In this document: piece by piece, positions 25,321-34,317 of the stretch
How positions within the stretch are numbered: position 1 is the stretch's first letter
Layout: every line of letters begins with the position of its first letter
Assembly (NCBI GenBank): GCA_934446355.1
Contig: CAKSEC010000013.1
Location: 3,295 to 67,294, forward strand
Reading direction: 5' to 3'
Origin: an uncultured Oscillospiraceae bacterium
Lineage (GTDB): Bacteria; Bacillota; Clostridia; Oscillospirales; Ruminococcaceae
Length of the DNA stretch: 64,000 bases
Notes under the pieces: model-generated
The model's database searches: none
Told to the model about the DNA's origin: nothing
Seen by the model: the letters and a program-made list of their open reading frames with translations, nothing else
Program-made: the position numbers and the translations under genes

Positions 25321-26588
25321 CAGTCCGCCTGAACGTAGAGATAAATTTCGCCAGTCAGCATATTAACGAAAGCATGATATATCTCCCTGCCCGTGTTCAT
25401 CTTGAATTTCCAGCAGGGGTATGCCGTTTCGACAGCCGCCTCGTTTTCGGTTTTGGTCTGAAGCCACACCATTGAAACCTCGTTTACTGCAAAATTCATC
25501 GTGCCGCTGAAAAATTCGCTGATGATTCTTGCCGCATATTCCGGCGTAATTACCGAGGTCTGCGGCTCGCTTTCAGTTATTTCATAGCCGCGGCCTATGC
25601 CGAGAAAATGGTGTATTTTATTCGTCGCTATCATGTCGATACTGCCTGCCGCCGAGTTATAGCCCTGCTTGTCGTAATCGGTTTCGATAAGCGTAACGCC
25701 AAGGTCATTTCCCTTTGTGTTGCGGTAATCGAATAATACGCCGCCGTATTCGACAGTCGTGACAAAGTTGAAGCCATAGCACCCGCCTCCTATATCCACA
25801 ACGTTCACCGCAACGATTTTTGGCGTGGGAATATTGCCCTCATACGGCGTAATATCAAGACTATCGAGATAATTCTGCGCAAATTCCGCAGCCTGCGCTA
25901 TCGAAATTTCGCCGTCAGTAAGGCGGTAGGCGTCCGTGCAGGTCAGGTCCTCAGTGTAGAACACCGCACGGTGCGCAGCGTTATTGTTTATCATGAAATA
26001 CATCGAACGTCTGGGGTGGTCACTTTTGTCATAGTCGATAAGCGTACCGCTGTCATAGCCCCGCAAAACGCCGAACATCATGTCGATAAAATAATCCTCG
26101 TTATCTATCGTCACCCATGGGTATTCCGTTTCAAGTCCGTTTTTGTAATCGTCTATTCCGGGGTGATTATACGGGTAGGCAAGACCGTTTTCCTCGCTGT
26201 AATTACCGTCAACAAAGCGTATCTCGTATTTCTTTTCCTCGCCGGTGTATTTTCCGTCCGTGAGGAAGTCGGCGGCATCGCTGAAAAACTCGTATATCTC
26301 GTCGGGACTTTTGCCCGAAAGCGGCGTCATAGTAAGCGTGCAGGCGTGGTCCGCCTGAGGTGCTTTGAATACGGTATTCCTGAAATTCAGGTTGTCATAG
26401 GTACTGCTGCGCAGATTGCCGCAGCTTTCCTCAAAGCTTTCTGAGATAACGAAAAGTTCCGCACGTTCCGTTATTTCGACCTCGGTTTCAACTGATTCCG
26501 ACGTGCTTTCCGGCGTACCGCCGCAGCCTGATAAAAGGGTCAGGCTGAATATAATGGCAAGCAATTTTGCTGCGTGCGTCTGTTTCAT
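25320..26588 (-). CDS. lipoprotein of unknown function
   Basis: A 422-residue lipoprotein: signal peptide with lipobox LLSGC (Cys near 22), an acidic linker, then a large extracellular region. Its last third (PEYAARIISEFFSGTMNFAVNEVSMVW...AYPCWKFKMNTGREIYHAFVNMLTGEIYLY) resembles the PepSY/YycH-type fold that ends in GEIYLY-like strands. It is the first gene of a three-gene unit with two ABC-2-like membrane proteins. It may sense or assist whatever those proteins transport; this is inference from position. Confidence 0.65.
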   Translation of the reverse strand: MKQTHAAKLLAIIFSLTLLSGCGGTPESTSESVETEVEITERAELFVISESFEESCGNLRSSTYDNLNFRNTVFKAPQADHACTLTMTPLSGKSPDEIYEFFSDAADFLTDGKYTGEEKKYEIRFVDGNYSEENGLAYPYNHPGIDDYKNGLETEYPWVTIDNEDYFIDMMFGVLRGYDSGTLIDYDKSDHPRRSMYFMINNNAAHRAVFYTEDLTCTDAYRLTDGEISIAQAAEFAQNYLDSLDITPYEGNIPTPKIVAVNVVDIGGGCYGFNFVTTVEYGGVLFDYRNTKGNDLGVTLIETDYDKQGYNSAAGSIDMIATNKIHHFLGIGRGYEITESEPQTSVITPEYAARIISEFFSGTMNFAVNEVSMVWLQTKTENEAAVETAYPCWKFKMNTGREIYHAFVNMLTGEIYLYVQAD

Positions 26589-26734
26589 GCGTATCTTTCC
26601 TCCCGATTGACGTTCGCCGTCTGTATACGATATAGGAGTGCTCGTCCGGCTGAATAAGTGAAAATCGCCTTATCCCCTTATTATACGCATGGACAAACCG
26701 CCTGTCAATTTATGAAACAGTAACTGGTCAAAAT

Positions 26735-28837
26735 TCAGCGATTTTTGGTCAGATCATCCGGTTTTCTAACTAAAGTGCTGTCGCTTTGCTTTTCCAGCCT
26801 TACTATAGTGGTGACTACTGTTTCACCATAGAAGCTGCCCTCATAGCCTTTCAGCACCCCATCGGCAGAGTAAAAGATGTATCCGTTATCAAGGTCGCCC
26901 ATCTGCCATTCCTCTGCGACATATTCCACACCGCCTATGCTGACGGAGTACGCCTTGACGAAATGCAGCGGGTTTTGTTCGTCAGCGCTGAACAGCGGGC
27001 AGTACATCTTGTCGCCATCGGTGTTGGCGAAGCAGTCGAATTTACGTTCGTCATAGCGTGACTGCTGATATGCGCTCTCGTATATACTGCCGTCAAAGTA
27101 GATGGTTTCCCAGCCGTGGTCAGGCTCGCTGCGGTCGTCGTGCTTCACAAGGTCCCACCGTTGATACCCGTTCGTTCCGTCTGTCGAATACACCGAATAT
27201 TCCAGCCGTGAAGCGCCCGTCTGATAGGTTTCCAGAGTGTACGCACCGCCGTCTGCAGCGTATTTTCTCCATTGCGAGAACACGTTCGGGTCGCTTATCT
27301 GACCGCCAATCACACGTTCGCCGGACAAATCAAGCAGACCGAGCCGCTCAGTGTCCTGCGCCGCATATTCAGCGGCTGTGAGTTTTTCAGGCGGGGCGTA
27401 TTCCTCAAATGACCCGCCCATATCGTTCACTGACCGGTCGGCACGCTCTAAGATTATCGGAAGATCCCCGTTTTTCTGCGTGAACGAATGATACTGCAGA
27501 TACAGCGTGACGCTGCCGTTTTCAGCGCTTATACTGCCATGCTTCACACCGTGATATTCCACATCATAGCCGCCGTCAGTCCTGACGATATCGTAAATAT
27601 CGGTCGAGCCATAATTATATATCAGCAGTCTGCTGTCACTTATCGTGAACGTTATGCCCGAATAATCCGTCCAGCCGTCCGACGCTTCCTTTGCATACTC
27701 TGCAAAGTCCATGCCGCCGACAGATACAGGTTTCCAATCCCCGAACAGCTGCGGCTCTACGTATATTCCAAGCGGTTCGCCTGTTGCAATGCAGTATGTG
27801 CCCACCGGACACAGCCTGCCGTTTTCGCCTTTAAGGCAGCCGTTTTCGCCGCTCCAGCTAATGAATGTCTTGTCGTGGTAGCTTTCCTCGCAGGGGGCTT
27901 TCCATGGTTCCTGAACGGACACATCGTAGGTGACAAAGTATTTTTCGTCCGCCGACCAGTTAGCCGAAACTCCGACAAATTCCTCCATGTAAAACATAAG
28001 CTGCAGCGTGCAGTCTGCGGCTTCGGAAAGACGCTCGCTGGCATTAAAGCTTTCTGCAACACGGCCGGCGCATTCATTGGTGAGTATCGGGTCGTTGTAT
28101 GTACCGTTCACGCTCCAATTTCCGTTTTCGTCAGAGCAGAACACGGCGTGCGCAGTGCCATAGCTGTTGATATAGCTTTCGTTATAGTACCCGCTTTCTC
28201 CATCGAGGGTGGCAAATGCCGCCTGCGCTCCCGCTTTTGCTATTTCGTTCAGTTCGGAAATGCAGCCGGTCATGTTGGCGTATTCGTATTCGGCAAGCGA
28301 CGTGCCGTATTTCAGCTGCGGGTATGTACGCACAGCGGACAGATTGCCGTCAAAAACTCCGTCTGCGAAGTTATATGAATCGGGCATTTTCGCCGGAATA
28401 TCCCGCTCGCTTTCAGCGTCAATCAGCGATATTCCCACGCTGTCTGCAAAGCGGCTGTCAAGGCAGACCTCCATATAGCAGGACGACAGGACGCATTTCT
28501 CGGCAAACTCGCTCACAGTATTCTGAGGACAGCCGCCGTCGGATATCACGCTGTACCCGTCCTCGCCGTACAGCAGCTTGATTTTTACGTTCTCCGCACC
28601 GTTTTCAAGTACGCTGGAGAACTTGTCGGCAGCGATGCGGTGTATAGCTTCGGCGGACATTGGTTTAGCGGGCGAACTGTCCGAAGTTATGTCAGGAAGC
28701 AGAAATTCAAGTCCGCCGCCTGAAGCGGCAGACGGCTGCGAAGCCTCCAAGCCGTCTTGGCTTGTATTGGTATCCCTGTATGAGCATGAGGTCAGAAGCG
28801 TTATGGCTGATAACAGCAGTGGAAGTAATCTATTCAT
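26735..28837 (-). CDS. large lipoprotein of unknown function
   Basis: A 700-residue lipoprotein. The N-terminal signal peptide ends in LLTSCSY (Cys 18). A Ser-rich linker leads to an extracellular region without a recognised domain. Tyr, Asp and Gly are frequent, and there are short strand-like repeats late in the protein (SISAENGSVTLYLQYHSF; YSVYSTDGTNGYQRWDLV). It has its own start region (TAAAAAAGGAGG upstream) and is separated by 146 bases from the next unit. It might be a surface protein of Ruminococcus type; no function is claimed. Confidence 0.65.
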   Translation of the reverse strand: MNRLLPLLLSAITLLTSCSYRDTNTSQDGLEASQPSAASGGGLEFLLPDITSDSSPAKPMSAEAIHRIAADKFSSVLENGAENVKIKLLYGEDGYSVISDGGCPQNTVSEFAEKCVLSSCYMEVCLDSRFADSVGISLIDAESERDIPAKMPDSYNFADGVFDGNLSAVRTYPQLKYGTSLAEYEYANMTGCISELNEIAKAGAQAAFATLDGESGYYNESYINSYGTAHAVFCSDENGNWSVNGTYNDPILTNECAGRVAESFNASERLSEAADCTLQLMFYMEEFVGVSANWSADEKYFVTYDVSVQEPWKAPCEESYHDKTFISWSGENGCLKGENGRLCPVGTYCIATGEPLGIYVEPQLFGDWKPVSVGGMDFAEYAKEASDGWTDYSGITFTISDSRLLIYNYGSTDIYDIVRTDGGYDVEYHGVKHGSISAENGSVTLYLQYHSFTQKNGDLPIILERADRSVNDMGGSFEEYAPPEKLTAAEYAAQDTERLGLLDLSGERVIGGQISDPNVFSQWRKYAADGGAYTLETYQTGASRLEYSVYSTDGTNGYQRWDLVKHDDRSEPDHGWETIYFDGSIYESAYQQSRYDERKFDCFANTDGDKMYCPLFSADEQNPLHFVKAYSVSIGGVEYVAEEWQMGDLDNGYIFYSADGVLKGYEGSFYGETVVTTIVRLEKQSDSTLVRKPDDLTKNR

Positions 28838-28965
28838 GGCAGCCTCCTTTTTTACTTATTCTAGCATATTATCAGGAAAAATGCAACGGGCGAGTGGTAT
28901 CTGTAACCAAATTGTAACATAACTGCCGGCGACATCTGAAATATCCGATTTTACAGATAAATCAC

Positions 28966-28994
28966 TTGAAAAAAGCGCAGTAAGGCGGTATAAT
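28966..28994 (+). promoter_or_regulatory. sigma-A promoter of the rpn-like gene
   Basis: TTGAAA (28966-28971), 17 bases, TATAAT (28989-28994). RBS GAAAGGAG follows at 29015-29022. Confidence 0.85.
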
Positions 28995-29030
28995 AAAGAT
29001 AGAATAACGATTCTGAAAGGAGAATGCCTT

Positions 29031-29768
29031 ATGTGACGAGATGTTGTTTCGGCGAAACTCGATGTAATATTCAAGAAGCTGTTTACCGAAAACAGCGACC
29101 TGCTCCATTCCTTTGTGTCAAGCCTTCTGGATATTCCGCCTGAGAGCATAAAAGAAATAACCATATCCAACCCCGAATTGCCGCCTGAAACAGTAGCAAG
29201 CAAGTTCAGCCGCCTTCATCTGAGTCTTAATGTGAACGACAAGCTTGTAAATGTTGAAATTCAGGTCAAAATCGACAACGACTACCGTGACAGAACACTG
29301 TTCTATTGGGCGAAGCTGTATACCTCGGAACTTAAAAGCGGCGAGGATTACGGCAATCTCAAACAGACGATCACAATAAATATCATCAATTTCAATATGT
29401 TTGAGGGCAATGATTATCATACCGAGGTTGCGGCTATGATAAAGGGGAAAAACGAGATTTTCTCGGATAAGTTCAGTATGCACTTCTTTGAGCTGAAAAA
29501 GATAAGCAAACACCCGAAAACAAGCCGTGAACAATGGCTGCAGTTCATTAACGCTGACAGTGAGACCTGTGAGCTTTCACGCCTGCGTGAAAAGGCTCTC
29601 CATGATGAAGCCTCTGCATTAAAGCAGGCGACGAACGAGGGAATAACAATTGGTGAGCAAAGAGGCATTGCAATAGGCAAAGAAAAAGCACTGGCTCGAA
29701 TGATTGAAAAGCTGAGAGCAGTGGGCATGACTGAGGAACAGATCGAAGCTATCGTATCGTCAAAGTAA
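29031..29768 (+). pseudogene. Rpn/PD-(D/E)XK nuclease family protein with a stop at codon 2
   Basis: The body is a full Rpn-family (recombination-promoting nuclease, transposase_31-like) protein: AKLDVIFKKLFTENSDLLHSFVSSLLDIP, then VNVEIQVKIDNDYRDRTLFYWAKLY with the ExQ nuclease signature, and a coiled Glu/Ala-rich tail. The ancestral start is plainly ATG 29031, eight bases after AAAGGAG, but the second codon is TGA (29034-29036) where relatives have Ser. No good start follows for about 26 codons; a GTG at 29115 would remove the first strand of the domain. The gene is therefore probably inactive, or uses an unusual start. Confidence 0.75.
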
Positions 29769-29800
29769 CAGGCTGATACGCTGTTCTCGGAAGGATAATA

Positions 29801-30674
29801 ATGAAACTTTCTTGCCGTAGCGAGAGAAGAAAACTTTACCCGTGCTGCGGAGCAGCTTCATGTAACGCAGCCTACTCTGTCCCGTCAGATCGCCGATCTG
29901 GAGGAGGAACTTGGCGTAAAGCTGTTCACCCGAAGCAATCACAGCATAGTCCTGACGCAGGACGGAATGCTGCTCAAACGCCGTGCGCAGGAACTTATTT
30001 CACTTGCGGACAAAACGAAGCGTGATTTCCTCTGCAAAGAGGAAAATCTGGAGGGCAGTATTTCGATAGGCAGCGGTGAATTTCTGTCGACTGAGATACT
30101 CTGCGGCTGCATTGCAGCTTTCCGCAGGAAATACCCGCTTGTGCTCTATGAACTTTACAGCGGCAACGCCGATAACATCAAAGATAATATCGAGCGTGGA
30201 CTGCTTGATATCGGGCTTATGTCAGAGCCTATCGACATACGCAAATACGAATTTATCTCAATGCCGATAAAGGAACAGTGGGGTGCGCTGGTGCGTGAGG
30301 ATTCCGCACTTGCCGAAATGGACTACATAACTCCGGACGACCTTGTGGGACTTCCGCTTATATCAGCGGTAAGCAATATAGCACAGAGCAGCATTGGCAA
30401 ATGGCTTGGTAATCGGCTCGGAGAAGCCGAGTTCATTGCAAAGGGAAACCTGCTTTATAACGAAGCGCTGCTTGCGCAAAGCAACATCGGGACAGTGATC
30501 GCAATGCGCCTGAACTGCCGTTATAACGGGCTTAAATTCGTTCCGTTCAAGCCTGTTCTTGAAAGCACGACTGCGCTTGCATGGAAAAAGGAACAGCAGT
30601 TTTCCGCTGTGGCTTCTGCGTTTATCGACTTTGCAAAGAAATACATTTCGGGCATATCTCGTGATGATTTATAA
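29801..30674 (+). pseudogene. LysR family regulator with a broken first codons
   Basis: From 29808 the frame reads FLAVAREENFTRAAEQLHVTQPTLSRQIADLEEELG, the LysR helix-turn-helix, and continues through a complete effector domain (GSISIGSGEFLSTEILCGCIAAF; NADNIKDNIERGLLDIGLMSEPID) to 30674. An ATG with a fair RBS (GGAAGGA) sits at 29801, but it is in another frame, and stops precede the HTH in its own frame. The usual first residues (such as M-x-x-x-x-L-x-Y) are missing. A small deletion or frameshift at 29804-29808 explains this. A shorter product from ATG 29967 would lack the DNA-binding domain. Confidence 0.8.
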
Positions 30675-30678
30675 GTAT

Positions 30679-30742
30679 TAGACATTCAGGTGAATTGCTG
30701 TTATAATAAAGGTGTTCCAGATGGATCGCCTTTATTTTTTTG
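30679..30742 (+). promoter_or_regulatory. promoter with leader hairpin upstream of the MerR gene
   Basis: TAGACA (30679-30684), 17 bases, TATAAT (30702-30707). Just after the expected start, AAAGGTG and CGCCTTT arms (30708-30714 and 30727-30733, one G-T pair) are followed by ATTTTTTT. This could be a leader terminator. Confidence 0.55.
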
Positions 30743-30758
30743 AGAAAGGGCTGACTGA

Positions 30759-31136
30759 ATGACGATAGAAGAAGCCAGCGAGCGTTACAATATCCCGATT
30801 AAAATACTCAGGGAATACGAAAGCTGGGGACTGTGCGGCGAGGTAAAAAAGGTCATGGGCGCATGGCAGTACGACCAGACGGATATCGAGCGGCTGAGCC
30901 TTATTATGACGCTGCATGACGCAGGCTTCACGAATGAAGAAGCGGAGCGGTATATGCGCCTTACGCTGTCGAACAGCGAAACCACTGAGGAGCGCATGGA
31001 AATGCTGCGAAAAAAGCGAAACAACACGCTCGCCGAGATTCATTTCAGGCAAAAACAGCTTGACCGGCTCGATTATCTGCGGTTTGAGATCGCCGCAGAA
31101 AATCGTTTTGTACAAAGACAGGAGGAACCACGATGA
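30759..31136 (+). CDS. MerR family transcriptional regulator
   Basis: A 125-residue MerR-type regulator: the HTH and wing (TIEEASERYNIPIKILREYESWGL...KKVMGAWQYDQTDIERLSLIMTLHDAGFTNEEAERYM) and a C-terminal dimerisation helix (ERMEMLRKKRNNTLAEIHFRQKQLDRLDYLRFEI). No Cys-rich effector loop, so it is a MerR-like regulator with an unknown signal. It is coupled to the flavodoxin lipoprotein, which overlaps by four bases (ATGA at 31133-31136), and probably regulates that operon. Confidence 0.9.
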   Translation: MTIEEASERYNIPIKILREYESWGLCGEVKKVMGAWQYDQTDIERLSLIMTLHDAGFTNEEAERYMRLTLSNSETTEERMEMLRKKRNNTLAEIHFRQKQLDRLDYLRFEIAAENRFVQRQEEPR

Positions 31137-31825
31137 AAAAAGCGATATCTTTATTCATTACAACATTTATGCAGTTTATGATACCGGGCTGCAGCGGTAC
31201 GGCAGGAACGAGCGGTTCGGCGCTATCTCAGCCTGAAAGCAGCACCAGCGGCAGTGCTGATGAAAAACCGCAGGAGTCCTCAGCTGCTCCCGAATCGGCG
31301 GAGAGTAACGCTGAGCCCACAAATGAACCTCAGCCTGAAACCACGGCAGATCAAACGCTTGTGGTCTACTTTTCCTGCACCGGCAATACCAAAGCTGTTG
31401 CCGAGAAAATAGCCGACATTTGCAGTGCCGATATTTACGAGATAGTGCCCGCAGAGCCTTACACATCAGCCGACATTAATTATAACGACGATAACTGCCG
31501 TGCAAACCGTGAGATGAACGACGAAAGTTCACGTCCCGCTATCGGCAGTCAGCCGATAGATATTTCAGGCTATGACGCGGTATTCATTGGCTATCCCATC
31601 TGGTGGGGCACAATGCCGAGGATCATCAACACATTCCTCGATACTTACGACCTTTCCGGCAAGACCGTTATGCCGTTCTGCACTTCCGGCGGAAGCGGTA
31701 TCTCAACGTCCGTTTCCGTCATAAAGAACGCCGAGCCTGACGCTGACGTCCGCAGCGGTCTGAGGGCAAGCGACGCTGACGACAGCGATATCGAAACATG
31801 GATAAGCGATAACAATATCGGATAA
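31133..31825 (+). CDS. flavodoxin-like lipoprotein
   Basis: A 230-residue exported protein with an unusual short signal peptide ending in PGCSG (Cys near 20). A Ser/Glu/Pro linker (residues 22-75) leads into a flavodoxin_4-type domain: LVVYFSCTGNTKAVAEKIAD (FMN phosphate loop), DAVFIGYPIWWGTMPRIINTFLD and VMPFCTSGGSGISTSV. Such FMN proteins are electron carriers, and the secreted form suggests a role in surface reduction chemistry. It follows a MerR gene and is followed by a damaged cyclophilin-like lipoprotein gene; those two products are often paired. Confidence 0.85.
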   Translation: MKKAISLFITTFMQFMIPGCSGTAGTSGSALSQPESSTSGSADEKPQESSAAPESAESNAEPTNEPQPETTADQTLVVYFSCTGNTKAVAEKIADICSADIYEIVPAEPYTSADINYNDDNCRANREMNDESSRPAIGSQPIDISGYDAVFIGYPIWWGTMPRIINTFLDTYDLSGKTVMPFCTSGGSGISTSVSVIKNAEPDADVRSGLRASDADDSDIETWISDNNIG

Positions 31826-31848
31826 ATTCCGCAAAAAGGGGTCAAACC

Positions 31849-32397
31849 GTGAAAACAAATGCAATTATCATGCTGTGCGCTTTTATGTTCCGCTGCCTGA
31901 CCGGCTGTTAAGTTCAGCCGTTTGAACCTGATATATCGTCCGACGGGACAAGCAGCGAAATTCTGCCCTCGCTATCTGATGGATCAGAAACTTCGTCAGA
32001 CGGCGTGTCAGACGTTCAGCCTAGCGATGATACTTCCGCAGAACACACTGCAAAAATGACGGTAAACGATCAGGAGATACTAATCACCCTTTACGATACA
32101 CCGACCGCAAATGCGCTTTATGAAGCGCTCCCGATGGAACTGTCGTTTTCGGACTACAGCGGCACCGAAAAGATAGCCTACCCGCCTGAAACGCTCCCTA
32201 CCGAGGGCGAGCCGGACGGCTGCGACCCCGATGTCGGCGACCTCTGCCTGTACGCTCCGTGGGGGAATCTCTGCATATTCTATAAGGATTTCCGGTACTC
32301 CGTTTCGCTCATAAAGCTTGGGCGTGTGGAATCCGGCATGGATATTCTTTCGGGAATGGACGGGGATTTTACTGTAGTGTTGGAAAAATACCAATAA
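31849..32397 (+). pseudogene. cyclophilin-like lipoprotein with a stop after the lipobox
   Basis: From GTG 31849 a signal peptide runs to a lipobox (RCLTGC), whose Cys codon is followed at once by TAA (31909-31911). Beyond it, the same frame stays open to 32397 and encodes a Ser/Asp linker and a cyclophilin-like fold domain (MTVNDQEILITLYDTPTANALYEAL; GDLCLYAPWGNLCIFYKDF; VESGMDILSGMDGDFTVVLEKY). Cyclophilin-like proteins commonly sit beside flavodoxins. The single in-frame stop removes the export signal, so the product is probably not made as intended. Confidence 0.75.
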
Positions 32398-32475
32398 TGC
32401 AGGGCGTAGGCTAAACAGTTATTTCACTTTTCCGTGCAGCACCTCCGAATCTTTGAGAAAAAATCAAAAAAGTGG

Positions 32476-32504
32476 TTGAAAATAGCGATGATACGTGCTA
32501 TAAT
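32476..32504 (+). promoter_or_regulatory. sigma-A promoter
   Basis: TTGAAA (32476-32481), 17 bases, TATAAT (32499-32504). Confidence 0.8.
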
Positions 32505-32551
32505 AAACTCGTTAGAGTATCCTAACCCAAACATACACAGGAGGTCTGCAT

Positions 32552-33040
32552 ATAATTTTCTTTATCGAATGTATCGTTGCCTGCGCTTTATTTACCGTTG
32601 CGCTGGAGATAATGTGCGCAAGGCGCAGAGAAATATTTACGAATGATTATCCACCGATCGTGACGGATAAGCTTCGCAGTCTTAATTTAGTTGCTGAAAA
32701 GCCGCCCACAAAGAAAAGCGACATAATCCGCAAAGTAATAGCAATTATTATATATGCGGTGCTGTTTTCTCTTGTCCTGCGGTTTATCAACGACATTACG
32801 ACTTTCTTGGACGCCGCACTGACCGCATATCTGCTGTGGCTGGTGGTCGATTGGTATGATTTTCTGGTGGTGGATATTCTGATGGCGCCGTTTGATAAAT
32901 TCTACAAGGTGGCTAAGGTCAGCCCGTTCGATAAGTCAGCGGTCTGGTTTCATTTCAAGGGCAGCGTGAAAGGCACGATAATCGGGCTTGTGTTTGCGCC
33001 TGTCGTTGGGCTTATTGTAATGCTGATGCAGGGGTTTTGA
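32552..33040 (+). CDS. small membrane protein with an apparent ATA start codon
   Basis: The in-frame reading from 32552 gives (M)IFFIECIVACALFTVALEI followed by a Lys/Arg-rich loop and two further membrane segments (VIAIIIYAVLFSLVLRF, then FLDAALTAYLLWLVV), 162 residues in all; family unknown. AGGAGG lies at 32539-32544, seven bases before codon ATA at 32552-32554, exactly where an ATG is expected. No ATG, GTG or TTG is close; the first ATG in frame is 32612, after the first membrane helix. The start codon seems mutated, or a non-canonical start is used. Confidence 0.6.
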   Translation: MIFFIECIVACALFTVALEIMCARRREIFTNDYPPIVTDKLRSLNLVAEKPPTKKSDIIRKVIAIIIYAVLFSLVLRFINDITTFLDAALTAYLLWLVVDWYDFLVVDILMAPFDKFYKVAKVSPFDKSAVWFHFKGSVKGTIIGLVFAPVVGLIVMLMQGF

Positions 33041-33059
33041 GAATGTCGATACATAAAAG

Positions 33060-33087
33060 GAGCGGCTTTGTGACCGCTCTTTTTTAT
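33060..33087 (+). terminator. rho-independent terminator
   Basis: GAGCGGC and GACCGCTC arms (33060-33080) with a T-run TTTTTT. Confidence 0.8.
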
Positions 33088-33149
33088 CTCTATAAACAGA
33101 TTAAGTGGAGAATATTATAGCATAACCGCATGGTTATGGTATAATTTGC

Positions 33150-33228
33150 CGATATGCACGGAGTTCGCCAGAGGCGAACGTATGTGCAAGGCATTTTGAT
33201 TTATAATAAACGCTTTGCGTTTATTATA
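33150..33228 (+). repeat. 79-bp two-hairpin repeat, copy A
   Basis: A 79-base element with two hairpins: GTTCGCC-AGA-GGCGAAC and TATAATAAACGC-TTT-GCGTTTATTATA. The other copy is at 42096-42174, the same length. The first stem differs by a compensated pair (T-A here, C-G there) while both three-base loops change. A consensus promoter begins two bases after the element. Confidence 0.85.
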
Positions 33229-33230
33229 GC

Positions 33231-33259
33231 TTGAAAAAAGCCGGCGGGCGTGATATAAT
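33231..33259 (+). promoter_or_regulatory. sigma-A promoter
   Basis: TTGAAA (33231-33236), 17 bases, TATAAT (33254-33259). Confidence 0.8.
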
Positions 33260-33337
33260 GAATTAACTGGTTCGGTCAAACTGCCGTGCAAATCAGGATT
33301 TGCAGGAAGCAGCGGATTTTGGAGTAGGGTGTGTAGT

Positions 33338-34303
33338 ATGAAAAGAGTATTAAACAGAATATTAAAGGTTGTCCTGATAATCGTCGCTGTCATCGCATTA
33401 TTTGTGATAGTTTCTTTCGTTCGCCATAAAATATGCAGTTCCAGCGAAGAAAATCTGCTGACGCCCTTAGGCGAACTGGTAGGGGTCAACGGACACAATA
33501 TGAGCGTATACACTGAGGGCAGCGGAGATAAAACACTTGTGTTCATGTCTGGCGGCGGTACCTGCTCTCCGATATTGGACTTCAAGTCGCTGTATTCGCT
33601 GCTGAGCAAAGAATATAAAATCGCAGTGGTGGAAAAGTTCGGCTATGGTTTCAGCGATGTTGTCGATGAAAGCAGGGATATAGACACAATATTAAGCGAA
33701 ACAAGAATGGCGCTTGATAAAGCGGGAATAGAAGCCCCGTATGTGCTTTGCCCGCATTCGCTGTCCGGATTGGAGGCTTTATACTGGGCACAGAATTACC
33801 CCGAAGAGGTCGAGGCGATCGTCGGTCTGGATATGGCTGTGCCGGACTATTATGATGAAATGAACATCAGCATTCCGGTATTAAGGCTGGGACAATTGGG
33901 AGCAGCACTGGGAATCACAAGGTGGATACCCAGTCTTGCAGAAAGCGACGCCATCAGATATGGTACGCTGTCTGATGAGGAAAAGGAGATCTACAGAGCC
34001 TTATTCTATCAGCGGACAGCAACCGATCCGATGATAAACGAAGCCAAAGTTGTAAAGGATAATGCAAATATCGTAAAAGCGGGCGGCATTCCGCAGGTAC
34101 CCATGCTGTTGTTTATCTCTGACGGCTCAGGCGGAACGGGCTTCACCGAAGAAAAATGGAGAAGCATTCCCAAAGAATATATTTCAGGTTCTGACAATGC
34201 AGGTTTTATTGAATTAGACTGTCCTCATTATGTTCACGACTATGAATATGATGAGATAAGCAAAGGAATCATGGACTTCATCAGCAACAAGACATATTCA
34301 TGA
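33338..34303 (+). CDS. alpha/beta hydrolase
   Basis: A 321-residue alpha/beta-fold hydrolase with an N-terminal membrane anchor (residues about 7-26). The domain has LVFMSGGGTCSPILDFKSLY (oxyanion region), FGYGFSDVVDE, the nucleophile elbow LCPHSLSGLEALYWAQNYPEE (Ser in SLSG), an Asp in MLLFISDGSGG and a late His in CPHYVHDY. All three catalytic residues are recognisable. The start at 33338 fits the site GGAGTAGGG best. The gene overlaps or abuts an SGNH hydrolase downstream, suggesting one transcript. Substrate unknown. Confidence 0.85.
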   Translation: MKRVLNRILKVVLIIVAVIALFVIVSFVRHKICSSSEENLLTPLGELVGVNGHNMSVYTEGSGDKTLVFMSGGGTCSPILDFKSLYSLLSKEYKIAVVEKFGYGFSDVVDESRDIDTILSETRMALDKAGIEAPYVLCPHSLSGLEALYWAQNYPEEVEAIVGLDMAVPDYYDEMNISIPVLRLGQLGAALGITRWIPSLAESDAIRYGTLSDEEKEIYRALFYQRTATDPMINEAKVVKDNANIVKAGGIPQVPMLLFISDGSGGTGFTEEKWRSIPKEYISGSDNAGFIELDCPHYVHDYEYDEISKGIMDFISNKTYS

Positions 34304-34317
34304 AAGGAACTGTAACT

